Part shown: in pieces, positions 34,647 through 44,993 of the stretch | Numbering within the stretch: the stretch's first letter is position 1 | How the letters are laid out: each line of letters begins with the position of its first letter | NCBI RefSeq assembly: GCF_001437405.1 | Contig: NZ_JQBY01000006.1 | Location: 42,384-106,383 of the forward strand | Direction: 5' to 3' | DNA from: Pediococcus ethanolidurans | GTDB lineage: Bacteria > Bacillota > Bacilli > Lactobacillales > Lactobacillaceae | DNA: 64,000 bases | Position numbers and translations under genes: made by a program | The notes under the pieces: generated by a model | Database searches by the model: none | What the model was told of the DNA's origin: nothing | What the model saw: the letters and a program-made list of their open reading frames with translations, nothing else

Positions 34647-36332
34647 TTATTCAAAAATTAACATAGGAACAATCATAGGGCTTCGTTCAGTCTTTTGATA
34701 CAGAAATTCCTGAAGATCATCGATAATATTGCTGCTGAAATCTTTTTCTGTTGGATGAGCCTTTTCCTTCATAGTATTCAATAATGAACGAAAAGCAGCT
34801 TTGTTAGTATCGTGAATTAATTCATTAGATTCACGCATATAAATGAAACCACGAGAAATGGTATCTGGACCAGCAGTAATTCGGTGCTTTTTAATATTAA
34901 TCGTAGCTACAGCTGTAACTACTCCCTCACTTGCTAGAATAGTTCGATCACTTAAAATTTGTGAACTGACATTATCATTAATATCCGCATCATTCAAATA
35001 AACATCGCCAGCACTGAAATGATCCGCAATTCTCGCACTATCACGAGTTAAGGCTAAGACATCGCCATTTTTCATAATAAAGCAGTTGTCTTCTGGAACT
35101 CCAGTTTGTTCTGCCAACTTTTTATGAATCATTTGCATTCGATACTCGCCATGACAAGGCATAAAGAATTTTGGTTTGATTAATCGCAACATCAGCTTTT
35201 GATCCTCTTGACCACCATGACCAGAAGTATGAATATTGTTTACCTTACCGTGGATAACCGTCACGCCAGCTTCATCCAATTTATTAATTAAATTATTTAC
35301 GCTAACTGTGTTACCAGGAATTGGATTGCTTGAAAATACGACGGTATCATCTGGTTGTAAACTAATTTGACGATGAGTACCATTAGCAATTCGGCTTAAA
35401 GCTGCCATTGGTTCACCTTGAGAACCAGTACACAAGATCATCAATTTGTTTGCTGGGAGATTATTTAACTCTTGAGCATCTACCAAGGACTCCTCAGGAA
35501 TGTTCAAATAACCAAGTTTTTGCCCCGCTTCAATGGCATTTTCCATACTCCGACCAAAAATAGCAATCTTACGTCCTTGAGCCAGAGCTGCCTCACATGC
35601 TTCTCTAACTCGATATACATTAGAAGCAAAAGTGGCAAAAATAATTCGACCCTGAATTTCAGTAAAAATGCGTTTGATACTCTGTTCAACAAATCGTTCA
35701 GATTTAGTAAACGTTGGTCGTTCAGCATTCGTACTATCAGACATTAATAATAATGAATCCTTACCACCAATAGCTGCCATCTTTTGGAAATCTGGTGATG
35801 GTAGATCGCCTACCGGAGTCAGATCAAATTTAAAATCACCGGTCTGAACGACGGTTCCTTGTGGAGTGTGTACTGCAATTCCTAGGGTATCAGGAATTGA
35901 ATGGGTAGTTCTAAAGAAAGAAACTGATAATTTTCGGAATTTTAAAACCGTATCTTCTTGTAATTCGTGCAATTCGGTTGTTCGTAATAAATTATGTTCC
36001 TTTAATTTTCCCTTAATTAATTCCGAAGCAAACGGACCAGCCCAAATGGGTACATTTAATTTTTGTAAGAAAAATGGAATCCCACCAATGTGGTCTTCAT
36101 GTCCATGGGTGATAACTAACGCTTTGATTTTCTTCTGATTTTCAATCAAGAACTGATAATCTGGAATAATGTAATCTACACCGAGTAATTCATCTTCGGG
36201 AAATTTAATCCCACAATCGATAATGACAATCTCATCTTGGTACTGAACACAGTACATATTTTTACCGATTTCGCCTAATCCACCAACTGCATAGACAGCG
36301 ACTTCGTTATTTTTAACCTTTAATTTACGCAT
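34647..36332 (-). CDS. Ribonuclease J
   Basis: 561 aa, ATG 36332 after AAGAAGGAG on the minus strand. RNase J has 5'-exonuclease and endonuclease activity on RNA and takes part in mRNA decay and rRNA maturation. The metallo-beta-lactamase core shows HGHEDHIGGIP near residue 75, a TGDFKFD segment near 164 and SGHGGQEDQ near 368, with a complete HxHxDH motif, so the active site looks intact. The beta-CASP and C-terminal domains are of normal length. Two paralogues exist in most lactobacilli; the rpoY gene that often precedes rnjA is not present directly upstream, so the paralogue is left open. Confidence 0.9.
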   Translation of the reverse strand: MRKLKVKNNEVAVYAVGGLGEIGKNMYCVQYQDEIVIIDCGIKFPEDELLGVDYIIPDYQFLIENQKKIKALVITHGHEDHIGGIPFFLQKLNVPIWAGPFASELIKGKLKEHNLLRTTELHELQEDTVLKFRKLSVSFFRTTHSIPDTLGIAVHTPQGTVVQTGDFKFDLTPVGDLPSPDFQKMAAIGGKDSLLLMSDSTNAERPTFTKSERFVEQSIKRIFTEIQGRIIFATFASNVYRVREACEAALAQGRKIAIFGRSMENAIEAGQKLGYLNIPEESLVDAQELNNLPANKLMILCTGSQGEPMAALSRIANGTHRQISLQPDDTVVFSSNPIPGNTVSVNNLINKLDEAGVTVIHGKVNNIHTSGHGGQEDQKLMLRLIKPKFFMPCHGEYRMQMIHKKLAEQTGVPEDNCFIMKNGDVLALTRDSARIADHFSAGDVYLNDADINDNVSSQILSDRTILASEGVVTAVATINIKKHRITAGPDTISRGFIYMRESNELIHDTNKAAFRSLLNTMKEKAHPTEKDFSSNIIDDLQEFLYQKTERSPMIVPMLIFE

Positions 36333-36512
36333 AAAAAACTCCTTCTTTTAAATAAACCCTAATAACCCGCATAAAGATTATTAGTGCTTTTTACGATCAT
36401 AATAATTTTTTTCATGGCGAACATTTCTCACCATTCCGATTGTATTAAATTAACCTTATCACATTCCCCTTCAGTTCACAACAAAAGTACTAGTCCTTTT
36501 AAAGAATAATAA

Positions 36513-36544
36513 TAAAAAAAACTCAAGTAAAATTAACTTGAGTC
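36513..36544 (-). terminator. Intrinsic terminator of degV
   Basis: ACTCAAGT and ACTTGAGT (36521-36528 and 36536-36543) form a perfect 8-bp stem with a 7-nt loop; on the minus strand it is followed by a T-run. Confidence 0.85.
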
Positions 36545-36553
36545 CTACTGATT

Positions 36554-37417
36554 TTATGATCGGGTATAATCCTCTAACCACGCTAATGCAAGTGCCTTTT
36601 CACCCAGATGAGCACCAATCACTGGGCCAAAATAACTAATATCAATTGGCAAATCTGGATACTTTGATTGAAGTTTCTCTTGCCATTTCAAAGCTGCTGG
36701 TTCATCATTTGCATGAATAATAATTGCTCGTATTGGATAATCCAAATTTTCCTTACTTTTAGCAAATAACTCTTCAACTCGTGCTAAGGCTTTTTTTGTT
36801 GATCTAACTTTTTCAAAAGCGACAATTTCGTGCGCATCATTAAAAGTTAAAATGGGTTTAATTTTTAACAAACCACCAATAAAAGCTGAAGCGTTTGATA
36901 AACGGCCACCACGAACCAGATTTTGTAGATCGTCAACAATAAAATACTCACCAAATGTCGAACGTAATTGATTTAATCTTTTTAGGATTTCATCTGGTTC
37001 CTGTTCACTGCGGGCCATTCTTGCAGCCTCCAGTACTAGGGAGCCCATTAGTCGAACCGTAATCTCCGAATCGTAAACATAAACGTTTAACCCATCAATT
37101 TCGTCTTTAATAGAGTCTAAGCTGCTAACAAAACCAGAAATTGTGCTCGCTAAATGAATACTAATAACGTTTTCATAGCCCTCATCACGCAATTTTTTAT
37201 ATAATTCAATCATTTTACCTAGCGGCGGTTGAGTCGTACTAGGAAACGATCCTGATGTTTTTAGTTTTTGATAAAACTCTTCATTAGTAATGTCAACGCC
37301 TTCATCATAACTTTTACCATCAATCACGACAGGAATTGGCACAATAGTAATATTATTTTCCGATATTTCTCTTGCTGATAAGTAACAGGTGCTATCTGTT
37401 ACAATAGCCGTTTTCAT
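36554..37417 (-). CDS. DegV-family fatty-acid-binding protein
   Basis: 287 aa from ATG 37417 (MKTAIVTDSTCYLS); the frame extends 13 codons upstream but those lack a ribosome binding site and are not family-like. DegV proteins bind a fatty acid, and in several Firmicutes (FakB) present it to the kinase FakA for phosphorylation. The ligand-binding segments are TDSTCYLS near the N-terminus, FPSTTQPPLGKM near 62 and HLASTISGF near 93. No fakA lies nearby, so a FakB role is likely but not shown. Confidence 0.9.
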   Translation of the reverse strand: MKTAIVTDSTCYLSAREISENNITIVPIPVVIDGKSYDEGVDITNEEFYQKLKTSGSFPSTTQPPLGKMIELYKKLRDEGYENVISIHLASTISGFVSSLDSIKDEIDGLNVYVYDSEITVRLMGSLVLEAARMARSEQEPDEILKRLNQLRSTFGEYFIVDDLQNLVRGGRLSNASAFIGGLLKIKPILTFNDAHEIVAFEKVRSTKKALARVEELFAKSKENLDYPIRAIIIHANDEPAALKWQEKLQSKYPDLPIDISYFGPVIGAHLGEKALALAWLEDYTRS

Positions 37418-37571
37418 GTGAACACCAACTTTTGTTTTTAAAATTAATATTTCCATGATAGCATAATTTTATAAATTTTCAAAAAGCTATCCTTATTTAT
37501 TAGATATTTTTTACAGTTTTAATCTCTGCAAGTCATTTTCAAACTTAGTTTATCACATTTTACCTAGACAC

Positions 37572-37580
37572 TGGTATACT
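37572..37580 (+). promoter_or_regulatory. Extended -10 promoter of the rqcH gene
   Basis: TGGTATACT (37572-37580) is an extended -10 (TGn TATACT) 41 nt before the start codon. The -35 is poor, consistent with an extended -10 promoter. Confidence 0.5.
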
Positions 37581-37620
37581 AGATATTAACAGTTTATTCG
37601 AGAAGAAAGTAGGTTTCAAT

Positions 37621-39318
37621 ATGTCTTTTGACGGTTCCTTTACACATGCCATGGTTCATGAATTAAATGATTTATTAACAAGTGGTCGCATCACAAAAAT
37701 ACATCAGCCTTATGAAAATGAAGTAATTATTACATTCCGAGCAAATCGAAAAAATTATCCAGTTTTGCTTTCGGCACATCCAAACTACGCCCGAGTTCAG
37801 ATTACTAATATTCCTTACGCTAACCCCGCCGTCCCGACTAACTTTGCGATGATGTTAAGAAAATACCTGGATGGTGCTATTTTAAACAATATTCACCAAG
37901 TTGAAAATGATCGAATTATCAATTTTTCGTTTTCTAAACGCAATGAATTGGGTGACACAGAAGAGCTACTGTTGGCCGTTGAAATTATGGGTCGAAGAAG
38001 TAACATCGTCTTGCTTAATAACACCACAAAAGTAATTTTAGATACTATTAAACACATTAATGCAGACCAAAACCGTTATCGTTTGTTGCTGCCAGGTGCC
38101 ACCTATATCACCCCACCAAGCCAAAACAAACTCAATCCTTTTACAGATACAAGTCAGGCATATGCAAAAGCACTTACAGAGTTTCCTAATCAAGAGGTTT
38201 TAGCAAATGAGTTACGCCGAATTTATCAGGGATTAAATAAAGATACAAGTTTAGAGTTAGCAAACTATCTTCATCAGCACAATGACAATAATGCTTTCAA
38301 TGAATTTTTTGCAAAATTTGATCAGCCTCAACCAGTGATGATCACGAAAAAACAGAAATCAAGTTTTACTGCGTTTCCGTATGCAACTTTAGAAGGTAAA
38401 GAACACTCATTTTCTACCTTGAGTGAATTGCTTGATGCCTTTTATGTGGCAAGAGCTCAGCATGACCGTGTTCTTCAAAAAGCGGGTAATTTAGTCCATG
38501 TCGTTAAAAATGATTTGAAAAAAAATCGGACTAAACTTAAAAAACTGAATCAAACACTGACCAGTTCTGAACAAGCTGATGGTTATAAGATTAAGGGCGA
38601 AATTCTAACAACTTATTTAAATAAAATTAAACGTGGCATGACGACAATTACGCTTCCTAATTTTTATGATGATAATCGTGACATTAAAATTTCACTTTCA
38701 AATCAAATTTCACCCTCTCAAAATGCACAAAAGTATTTTAAAAAATATCAAAAGGCAAAAAATGCTGTGCACTTTGTTTCAGAACAACTTACAAAAACCA
38801 AAGAGGAAATTAACTATTTAGACAATATCATGACTCAAATCGAACTTGCCAATCCGCAAGATTTAGATGAAATTCGTGAAGAATTAGAAAAAGAGGGCTA
38901 CCTAAAAGTCAATCAAAAGAAGAGAAAACAAAAACGACCGCAAGTAAGCAAACCAGAAACATTTTATGCATCTGATGGCACTCAAATTTCTGTTGGGAAA
39001 AACGATACTCAAAATGATCGTTTAACTTTAAAAACTGCCAAAAAGACTGATATTTGGTTACACACACAGAAGATCCCCGGTTCCCATGTCATCATTCATG
39101 ACGCTAACCCTTCGGAACAAACCCTTACGGAAGCGGCAACGTTGGCGGCCTACTTTTCAAAGGCACAGCAATCAGCCCATGTTCCAGTCGATTATGTAGC
39201 AGTTAAACGTGTTCACAAACCAAACGGTGCTAAACCTGGGCTTGTAATCTATGAAGGTCAAAATACGTTAATTGTTGATCCTGATGAGCAACTGGTAAAT
39301 GAATTAAAAAAAGATTAA
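37621..39318 (+). CDS. rqcH: Rqc2/RqcH homologue (NFACT, FbpA family)
   Basis: 565 aa, ATG 37621 after AGAAAGTAGG. RqcH binds the obstructed large ribosomal subunit and adds C-terminal Ala tails to stalled chains; older annotations call it a fibronectin-binding protein. Residues 1-180 are NFACT-N, with the essential Asp-Arg pair at residues 97-98 (ENDRIINF) and the VEIMGRRSN segment. Residues 270-430 form coiled coils. Residues 440-565 are NFACT-R, including TDIWLHTQKIPGSHVII. All hallmarks are intact. It converges with the carB-like gene. Confidence 0.92.
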   Translation: MSFDGSFTHAMVHELNDLLTSGRITKIHQPYENEVIITFRANRKNYPVLLSAHPNYARVQITNIPYANPAVPTNFAMMLRKYLDGAILNNIHQVENDRIINFSFSKRNELGDTEELLLAVEIMGRRSNIVLLNNTTKVILDTIKHINADQNRYRLLLPGATYITPPSQNKLNPFTDTSQAYAKALTEFPNQEVLANELRRIYQGLNKDTSLELANYLHQHNDNNAFNEFFAKFDQPQPVMITKKQKSSFTAFPYATLEGKEHSFSTLSELLDAFYVARAQHDRVLQKAGNLVHVVKNDLKKNRTKLKKLNQTLTSSEQADGYKIKGEILTTYLNKIKRGMTTITLPNFYDDNRDIKISLSNQISPSQNAQKYFKKYQKAKNAVHFVSEQLTKTKEEINYLDNIMTQIELANPQDLDEIREELEKEGYLKVNQKKRKQKRPQVSKPETFYASDGTQISVGKNDTQNDRLTLKTAKKTDIWLHTQKIPGSHVIIHDANPSEQTLTEAATLAAYFSKAQQSAHVPVDYVAVKRVHKPNGAKPGLVIYEGQNTLIVDPDEQLVNELKKD

Positions 39319-39326
39319 TTTAGATT

Positions 39327-39372
39327 AAAAATCCTGTAGATCAGCTCAAATGTTGTCGTCTACAGGATTTTT
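39327..39372. terminator. Bidirectional terminator between rqcH and the carB-like gene
   Basis: AAAAATCCTGTAGA-type arm at 39327-39340 pairs perfectly with TCTACAGGATTTTT at 39359-39372. It serves both convergent genes. Confidence 0.85.
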
Positions 39373-39388
39373 GCGTGTTTAATTTTAT

Positions 39389-41851
39389 TTATTGTTGTGT
39401 GCGAGTAATTTTAGCCCCAATTGCTAATGAAAATGGTGCATTTTGTGGTTGCGGAATTTGTAACTGTTCATATGGAAAAACATGTTCTAATTTCAGTTGC
39501 GTACCAGCACTAGTTAATTTTAGTTTTGATTCACAATCCGAATAATTCAAACTCAGTTTAACCATATCCGCCACTAAATCATAGTTTAACGCATAAGTCA
39601 TAAAGGGAATATCCTGCACTGCTAATGGAATCGTACCTGTTACAATTAAGTGACTTCCCTCTTGTTTAAACATGACTGAATAAATACCTTCGTCTTGCTT
39701 ACGAATTTCACTTTGTGTGATATGTTGTAATTTAGTAGCAATTTGTTTGCTTGCCATTGATGGAAAATGAAGACTCGCATCCGTGGCAGTATAAAAGCAA
39801 CCCAGATTACGTTGTTTATCCCCATTTTTCTCTGCAACGACAAGATAATTGGATTCTACGTTTTCCGCTCTAGAAGTCCGTGACAATGGTAATTGCGTAA
39901 TTTTTACACCAGCTGCACTCAGATCATTCACAATTTGCCACTTTCCTTGCGCAACTACATAATCTGGTTGTTCGCTATTAATAATATTCAAACAATTCTC
40001 AACAGTTAGTGGTTCAATATATAATTTATCTGCTAACCGGGGCAAAATTGAAATTGCATTTGGATTGTTATTGATTAAAATTGTTTCAAATCCTAAATCT
40101 CGACACGTTTGAATCATATGAACCGTTACATACTCGGCAGCGGCATTAGTGCCGACCTGATTATTGGCAGTCCCTAGAATAAATACTTTCGGTTTTTCAC
40201 TAATTTGTGATTCATTTTCCGTTTCATAGGTTGTGTAATAACTACGATTATTGTAAGGAAATTCACCAGCAGTAGGTTCAATCCCCTTAAATGTTGGTCG
40301 AATTTGATTTTTCTCTCGAAATTTACGAACTTTTTCATCGGAAGATTTCCACAATTGCGCAATTTGTGAATCCCCATACCCATAAAACTTTGCTTTTCGT
40401 AAAACAGAAGCGTCAAACAAATTTTTACGAAGCTTTTTTTCAATCTGCACAATATGAATTAATTTATAAAAATAAAAAGCATCAATTTTAGTTAGTTCTG
40501 CTAGCTCTTCTACTTGATAACCTCGACGAATGGCTTCTAGTAAGTAAAATACCTCTCCGGCAGTTGGATGTACCAACACATTTATAAGCTGCCCTTCATT
40601 TAGTCGCGACTCATCTAATGCTGCTTGTTCTGAAGTGGTTGTTGAATCAACTGACCGAATTGCCTTTAAAATAGCTTCCTCTGTACTTCTACCGAACGCA
40701 ATAACTGCCCCAGTTGACTTCATTCTGGTATTTAATTCTTGATTGGCATTCGCAAAACTAGCAAACGAAAATGTTGGAAAGCGAACCGCGATATGATCTA
40801 GAGTAGGTTCAATTAACGCTAAAGAATCATGTTGTCTTAGACCAGGAATCGTAATGTTTCTTAGATTTTTCCCTAAACTAATTTGCGTACAAACAAGCGC
40901 AACCGGATAACCAGTAGCACGCGCTGCAAAAGCCGTTGTTCGATCAAAATAAGGATTAACACGAATCACATAGTAATTACCTGTACTTTGATTTAAAGCA
41001 AATTGAACATGGCAAATACCACGAATTTTAAATTCTTGTGCAATTCGTAAAGCAGAAGAACGAATTGCTTGAAATTCTTGATCCGTAAGTGTTTGCGTTG
41101 GTGTAAACACAATAGAATCACCCGCATGAACGCCAACCGGATTAAAGTCTTCTGCTGCACAAATTAGCATCCTAGTATTTTCATTATCTCTTATAACGGT
41201 CATTTCAATTTCTTTAAAACCAACAATACTTTTTTCCACTGCAACTTGATGCGTAGTTGAAATCCGAAAAGCCGAAGCCAGAATTTGTTTTAATTGATGC
41301 TCATTTTCACATCTCACTCGGTTATTGTTACTTATAGCTGCCACAGGTTTTACAATTACCGGATACCCAATACGACGGACAAATTTAAGAACTTCATTAG
41401 TCTCGTTTAAAATATTGGTTGGAATATAGGGTTCGTGAATATTCTGTAAGATGCGATTTAATGCTTCTGGGTTCTGAGTATTAGCAATAGTTTTAAGACT
41501 AACGCCTAAAATTCGAATATTTAATTGCTCAAAAATTCCTGCCTCATCAAGTTGGTGAAGCAGTTGAAAAGTCGGAGTACCACCAAGCGTTGGAATCAGG
41601 CCATCAAAATCGTTATTTCGAAGTAGATTAATTAAAGAATTAGCATCTAAATCACTAATAACAAAGTGATTCGGATCCAAATAATCACCTGCCACTGAAT
41701 TGGCATTGTTACTAACAAAAGTAACCTCTTTACCAGCCTCGTGAAGTACTTGAATAGTTTGTAAAGTCGCGGTCTCAAGTTCAGTATCCACACCTATTTC
41801 ATTTGGACCGGAACCAATAATTAATATTTTTTGCAACTTTGTTCGTGCCAT
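39389..41851 (-). CDS. Divergent, truncated CarB-like protein, probable pseudoenzyme
   Basis: 820 aa, ATG 41851 after GGAGCGG; normal CarB has about 1050 aa. Residues 1-400 align with the first pre-ATP-grasp and ATP-grasp half, 400-550 with the oligomerisation domain, and 553-660 with the second pre-ATP-grasp domain. The rest contains only the end of the second ATP-grasp fold, and the regulatory C-terminal domain is gone. The glycine-rich loop (normally TMGGSGGG) reads AAISNNNR near residue 171. The IEMNPR metal motif reads IRVNPY at 296-301, losing Glu and Arg; two other ATP-binding Arg positions are Pro and Lys. Only Gln283 and Asn299 remain. The frame is undamaged, so this seems a maintained protein without carbamoyl-phosphate synthesis. 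It follows the carA-like gene by 2 nt. Confidence 0.85.
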   Translation of the reverse strand: MARTKLQKILIIGSGPNEIGVDTELETATLQTIQVLHEAGKEVTFVSNNANSVAGDYLDPNHFVISDLDANSLINLLRNNDFDGLIPTLGGTPTFQLLHQLDEAGIFEQLNIRILGVSLKTIANTQNPEALNRILQNIHEPYIPTNILNETNEVLKFVRRIGYPVIVKPVAAISNNNRVRCENEHQLKQILASAFRISTTHQVAVEKSIVGFKEIEMTVIRDNENTRMLICAAEDFNPVGVHAGDSIVFTPTQTLTDQEFQAIRSSALRIAQEFKIRGICHVQFALNQSTGNYYVIRVNPYFDRTTAFAARATGYPVALVCTQISLGKNLRNITIPGLRQHDSLALIEPTLDHIAVRFPTFSFASFANANQELNTRMKSTGAVIAFGRSTEEAILKAIRSVDSTTTSEQAALDESRLNEGQLINVLVHPTAGEVFYLLEAIRRGYQVEELAELTKIDAFYFYKLIHIVQIEKKLRKNLFDASVLRKAKFYGYGDSQIAQLWKSSDEKVRKFREKNQIRPTFKGIEPTAGEFPYNNRSYYTTYETENESQISEKPKVFILGTANNQVGTNAAAEYVTVHMIQTCRDLGFETILINNNPNAISILPRLADKLYIEPLTVENCLNIINSEQPDYVVAQGKWQIVNDLSAAGVKITQLPLSRTSRAENVESNYLVVAEKNGDKQRNLGCFYTATDASLHFPSMASKQIATKLQHITQSEIRKQDEGIYSVMFKQEGSHLIVTGTIPLAVQDIPFMTYALNYDLVADMVKLSLNYSDCESKLKLTSAGTQLKLEHVFPYEQLQIPQPQNAPFSLAIGAKITRTQQ

Positions 41852-41853
41852 TT

Positions 41854-42936
41854 TTACCGCTCCATTCGAGTAGTCATAATTTCAATGAATTCATCAAACA
41901 ATTCAGAACTTTCCAGTGGCCCTGGTGCACCATCTGGGAAGAATTGAACACTAAAAGCCGGAAAGTCACGATGTCTTAATCCTTGTACCGACTGATCAAC
42001 TAAATCAATATGCGTAGTCAGCATCTTATTGCGATCAATTGAATCTCGATCAACTGTGTATCCCTGTCCTTGAGACGCATAAAAAATTTCATCCGTAATA
42101 ATTGACAAGATTGGATGATTATCACCATGATGTTCAAACTGAAGCGGTTTAACCTTAGCACCGTTTGCCATCGCAAATAATTCATGGCCTAATCCAATTG
42201 CAAACAAAGGAATTCTTTGTTCTACTTCCGAAATCATACTTGTAAGAGACTCCGGTAAGTCTGCTGGACTACCTGGTCCAGTCGACAGAATGACACCGTC
42301 TGGATCAAGGTCGAAAATCTGTTCCGCTGTACAAGAATATGGCAGAACCGTTACGTTACAATTTCGTTGACTTAACTGCCTCAAAATTCCATGTTTTAAT
42401 CCTAAATCAACAACGACCACATTTAATCCAGTTCCAGGATTGGGATAAGCTTTTGGTGTTGAAACCTGACTAACCTGTTGATTAGTCAACACAATGGCAT
42501 TTAATTGATCAAAGGCATGTGCCAAATCTTTAACAGGATCAACAATGCTGCCCTTCACAGTTCCTTTTGATCGTAACTTATGAATTAATGCGCGTGTATC
42601 AATGCCGCTAATTCCAGGAATGTTTTGAATTTTTAAAAACTCATCTAATGATAGTCTTCTTTGACGGTTAGTTGACACATCTGCCACGTCACGAACAATA
42701 ACACCTTTACACGTTGGCTCAATTGATTCATAACTTGCTCGATCAATTCCATATCCACCAATTGACGGTTGAGAAAAAACAATAATTTGATTATGGTAAA
42801 TCTGATTCGTGATAATTTGTTGGTAACCAGTAGCACTTGTATTGAAAACAACTTCTCCAAAAGTAGTTGCCGGTGATCCAAAAGCTTGACCACGATAGAC
42901 CGTGCCATCATCTAAAATCAAATAGCGCTCACTCAC
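41854..42936 (-). CDS. CarA-like protein without the amidotransferase catalytic residues
   Basis: 360 aa from GTG 42936, 8 nt after GAGG; an in-frame GTG at 42945 lies inside the ribosome binding site. The protein aligns along its length with the small subunit of carbamoyl-phosphate synthetase, which hydrolyses Gln to supply ammonia. The nucleophile elbow, normally GICLGHQ, reads AIGLGHE, so the Cys is Gly248. The QxHPE motif reads QFFPD, with His to Phe333 and Glu to Asp335. SQNHGY is SQGQGY. All three catalytic residues are therefore lost, yet the N-terminal domain with FNTSATGYQQIITN is well kept. With the degenerate carB-like gene directly downstream, loss of enzyme activity seems coordinated. 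Confidence 0.88.
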   Translation of the reverse strand: MSERYLILDDGTVYRGQAFGSPATTFGEVVFNTSATGYQQIITNQIYHNQIIVFSQPSIGGYGIDRASYESIEPTCKGVIVRDVADVSTNRQRRLSLDEFLKIQNIPGISGIDTRALIHKLRSKGTVKGSIVDPVKDLAHAFDQLNAIVLTNQQVSQVSTPKAYPNPGTGLNVVVVDLGLKHGILRQLSQRNCNVTVLPYSCTAEQIFDLDPDGVILSTGPGSPADLPESLTSMISEVEQRIPLFAIGLGHELFAMANGAKVKPLQFEHHGDNHPILSIITDEIFYASQGQGYTVDRDSIDRNKMLTTHIDLVDQSVQGLRHRDFPAFSVQFFPDGAPGPLESSELFDEFIEIMTTRMER

Positions 42937-42954
42937 GGTCCTCACCTCATTTGA

Positions 42955-43545
<591 letters not shown>

Positions 43546-43604
43546 AAAAAACTTTCAAATCCATATCCATATTCAACAGTTAAAAGCGCTATCACGAATT
43601 AACT

Positions 43605-44516
43605 TTAACCATGTTCAGTTTGAGTGTCAAGCCATTTGAGTGTCTTTTCAAACACAGCTGGTAATGGCGCTTTAAATTCAAGATATTCTCCCGTAGTTGG
43701 TTGTTTAAAACCTAACACACTTGCATGAAGAAATTGCCCATTTCCTTTTAATGTTTTTCGAGGCCCATAAAGGGGGTCACCAGCAACCGGATGTTCAATA
43801 TATTTCAAATGAACTCGAATTTGGTGTGTTCTTCCCGTCTCTAACTTACATTGAATAAGTGTATATTTACCATACCGTTTAAGTACTTTAAAATGCGTGA
43901 CGGCTGGCCGTCCATCAGCAACAATAGCCTGTTTTTTTCGATCCTTTGGTGATCGACCGATTGGCGCATCAATCGTACCCCGATCTTCTTTAATATTACC
44001 ATGCACTAATGCAATATATAACCTTGTATTGGTTTTCGCTTTTAACTGTGCCGATAAGCTTTGCTGAGCGTGATCGTTTTTAGCTACCATTAATAAACCA
44101 GAAGTATCCTTATCAATTCGATGAACAATTCCTGGTCTGGTTGTCCCATTAATAGTTGAAAGTGGGCTATGATAGAGTAATGCATTTACCAGTGTATGAT
44201 TGGGGTGTCCTGCGGCCGGATGAACCACCATACCTTGTGGCTTATTCACCACAATAACATCTTTATCTTCGTACACAATGTCCAAAGAAATATTTTCGGG
44301 TTCCAAATCAAGCGGTTGAACATCCTCATCTTGAATTTCAATCTTATCTCCGGAACGAACATTGTATTTATTCTTTATTTTTTCAGAATTAACTAAAATA
44401 AGATTCTTTTTAATTAAATTTTGAATATGAGAACGTGTTAAATCTGGAAAGGCATCTGCCAACACTTTATCAATTCTGCCATGTTGGTTCTGAATAACAA
44501 GCTCATGCGTTAACAT
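43605..44516 (-). CDS. RluD-family 23S rRNA pseudouridine synthase
   Basis: 303 aa, ATG 44516 after GGAGGG. It converts specific uridines of rRNA to pseudouridine. Residues about 12-65 are an S4 RNA-binding domain (RIDKVLADAFPDLTRSHIQNLI), and the catalytic motif HRIDKDTSGLLMV near residue 130 carries the essential Asp. The KPQGMVVHPAAGH and LETGRTHQIRVHL segments are complete. It begins 2 nt after lspA, the conserved Firmicute gene pair. Exact target (RluD-type positions) cannot be told apart from other family members by sequence alone. Confidence 0.92.
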   Translation of the reverse strand: MLTHELVIQNQHGRIDKVLADAFPDLTRSHIQNLIKKNLILVNSEKIKNKYNVRSGDKIEIQDEDVQPLDLEPENISLDIVYEDKDVIVVNKPQGMVVHPAAGHPNHTLVNALLYHSPLSTINGTTRPGIVHRIDKDTSGLLMVAKNDHAQQSLSAQLKAKTNTRLYIALVHGNIKEDRGTIDAPIGRSPKDRKKQAIVADGRPAVTHFKVLKRYGKYTLIQCKLETGRTHQIRVHLKYIEHPVAGDPLYGPRKTLKGNGQFLHASVLGFKQPTTGEYLEFKAPLPAVFEKTLKWLDTQTEHG

Positions 44517-44518
44517 TT

Positions 44519-44974
44519 TTAACCCTCCAATTGATCTTCCTTGAGAATGGCAATAAAAAGTACAATGACGCCAATAGTTAATGCAAAATCAGCAACGTTA
44601 AAAATCGGAAAATTTATAAAATCAAGTTGAAACATATCAACAACATATTTCATTCTGAGTCGATCAATAAAGTTTCCAAAAGCACCAGCAATAATTAAAC
44701 TTAAGCTAATTTGATAAAGCCAATGTCCCCTCGTTCGATACAAGAAATAGATTAAAACTGCTAATGCAACAAGTGTAATCAAATAAAAAAAAGTTGTCTT
44801 CCCTTCAAGAATACTCCATGCTGCACCGTCATTTCGAATATTAGTCAGCGAAAAAAGTCCAGGAATGACTTGATGAACGGTGTTGATATCAATATTGGCC
44901 ACAATCCAAAATTTAACAAACTGGTCTAGTAGCACTACTGCTAAAATAATTAAAAAATCTATGGCAAATAACAT
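44519..44974 (-). CDS. lspA: Lipoprotein signal peptidase
   Basis: 151 aa, ATG 44974 after GAGGTC. LspA removes the signal peptide from prolipoproteins after lipidation. Four membrane helices are visible (about 4-20, 60-78, 86-104, 125-145). Conserved motifs are NIRNDGAAWSI near residue 47, GNFIDRLRMKYVVDM near 100-114 with one catalytic Asp, and FNVADFALTIG near 124-134 with the second. The length is normal. Confidence 0.95.
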   Translation of the reverse strand: MLFAIDFLIILAVVLLDQFVKFWIVANIDINTVHQVIPGLFSLTNIRNDGAAWSILEGKTTFFYLITLVALAVLIYFLYRTRGHWLYQISLSLIIAGAFGNFIDRLRMKYVVDMFQLDFINFPIFNVADFALTIGVIVLFIAILKEDQLEG

Positions 44975-44993
44975 GTTCAGACCTCATTCCATA

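Noticed and set aside
39389..42936. carA/carB-like genes as simple frameshifted pseudogenes or sequencing errors
   Set aside because: Both frames are continuous over their whole length, and the lost residues are substitutions at separate active-site positions, which random sequencing errors would not produce.
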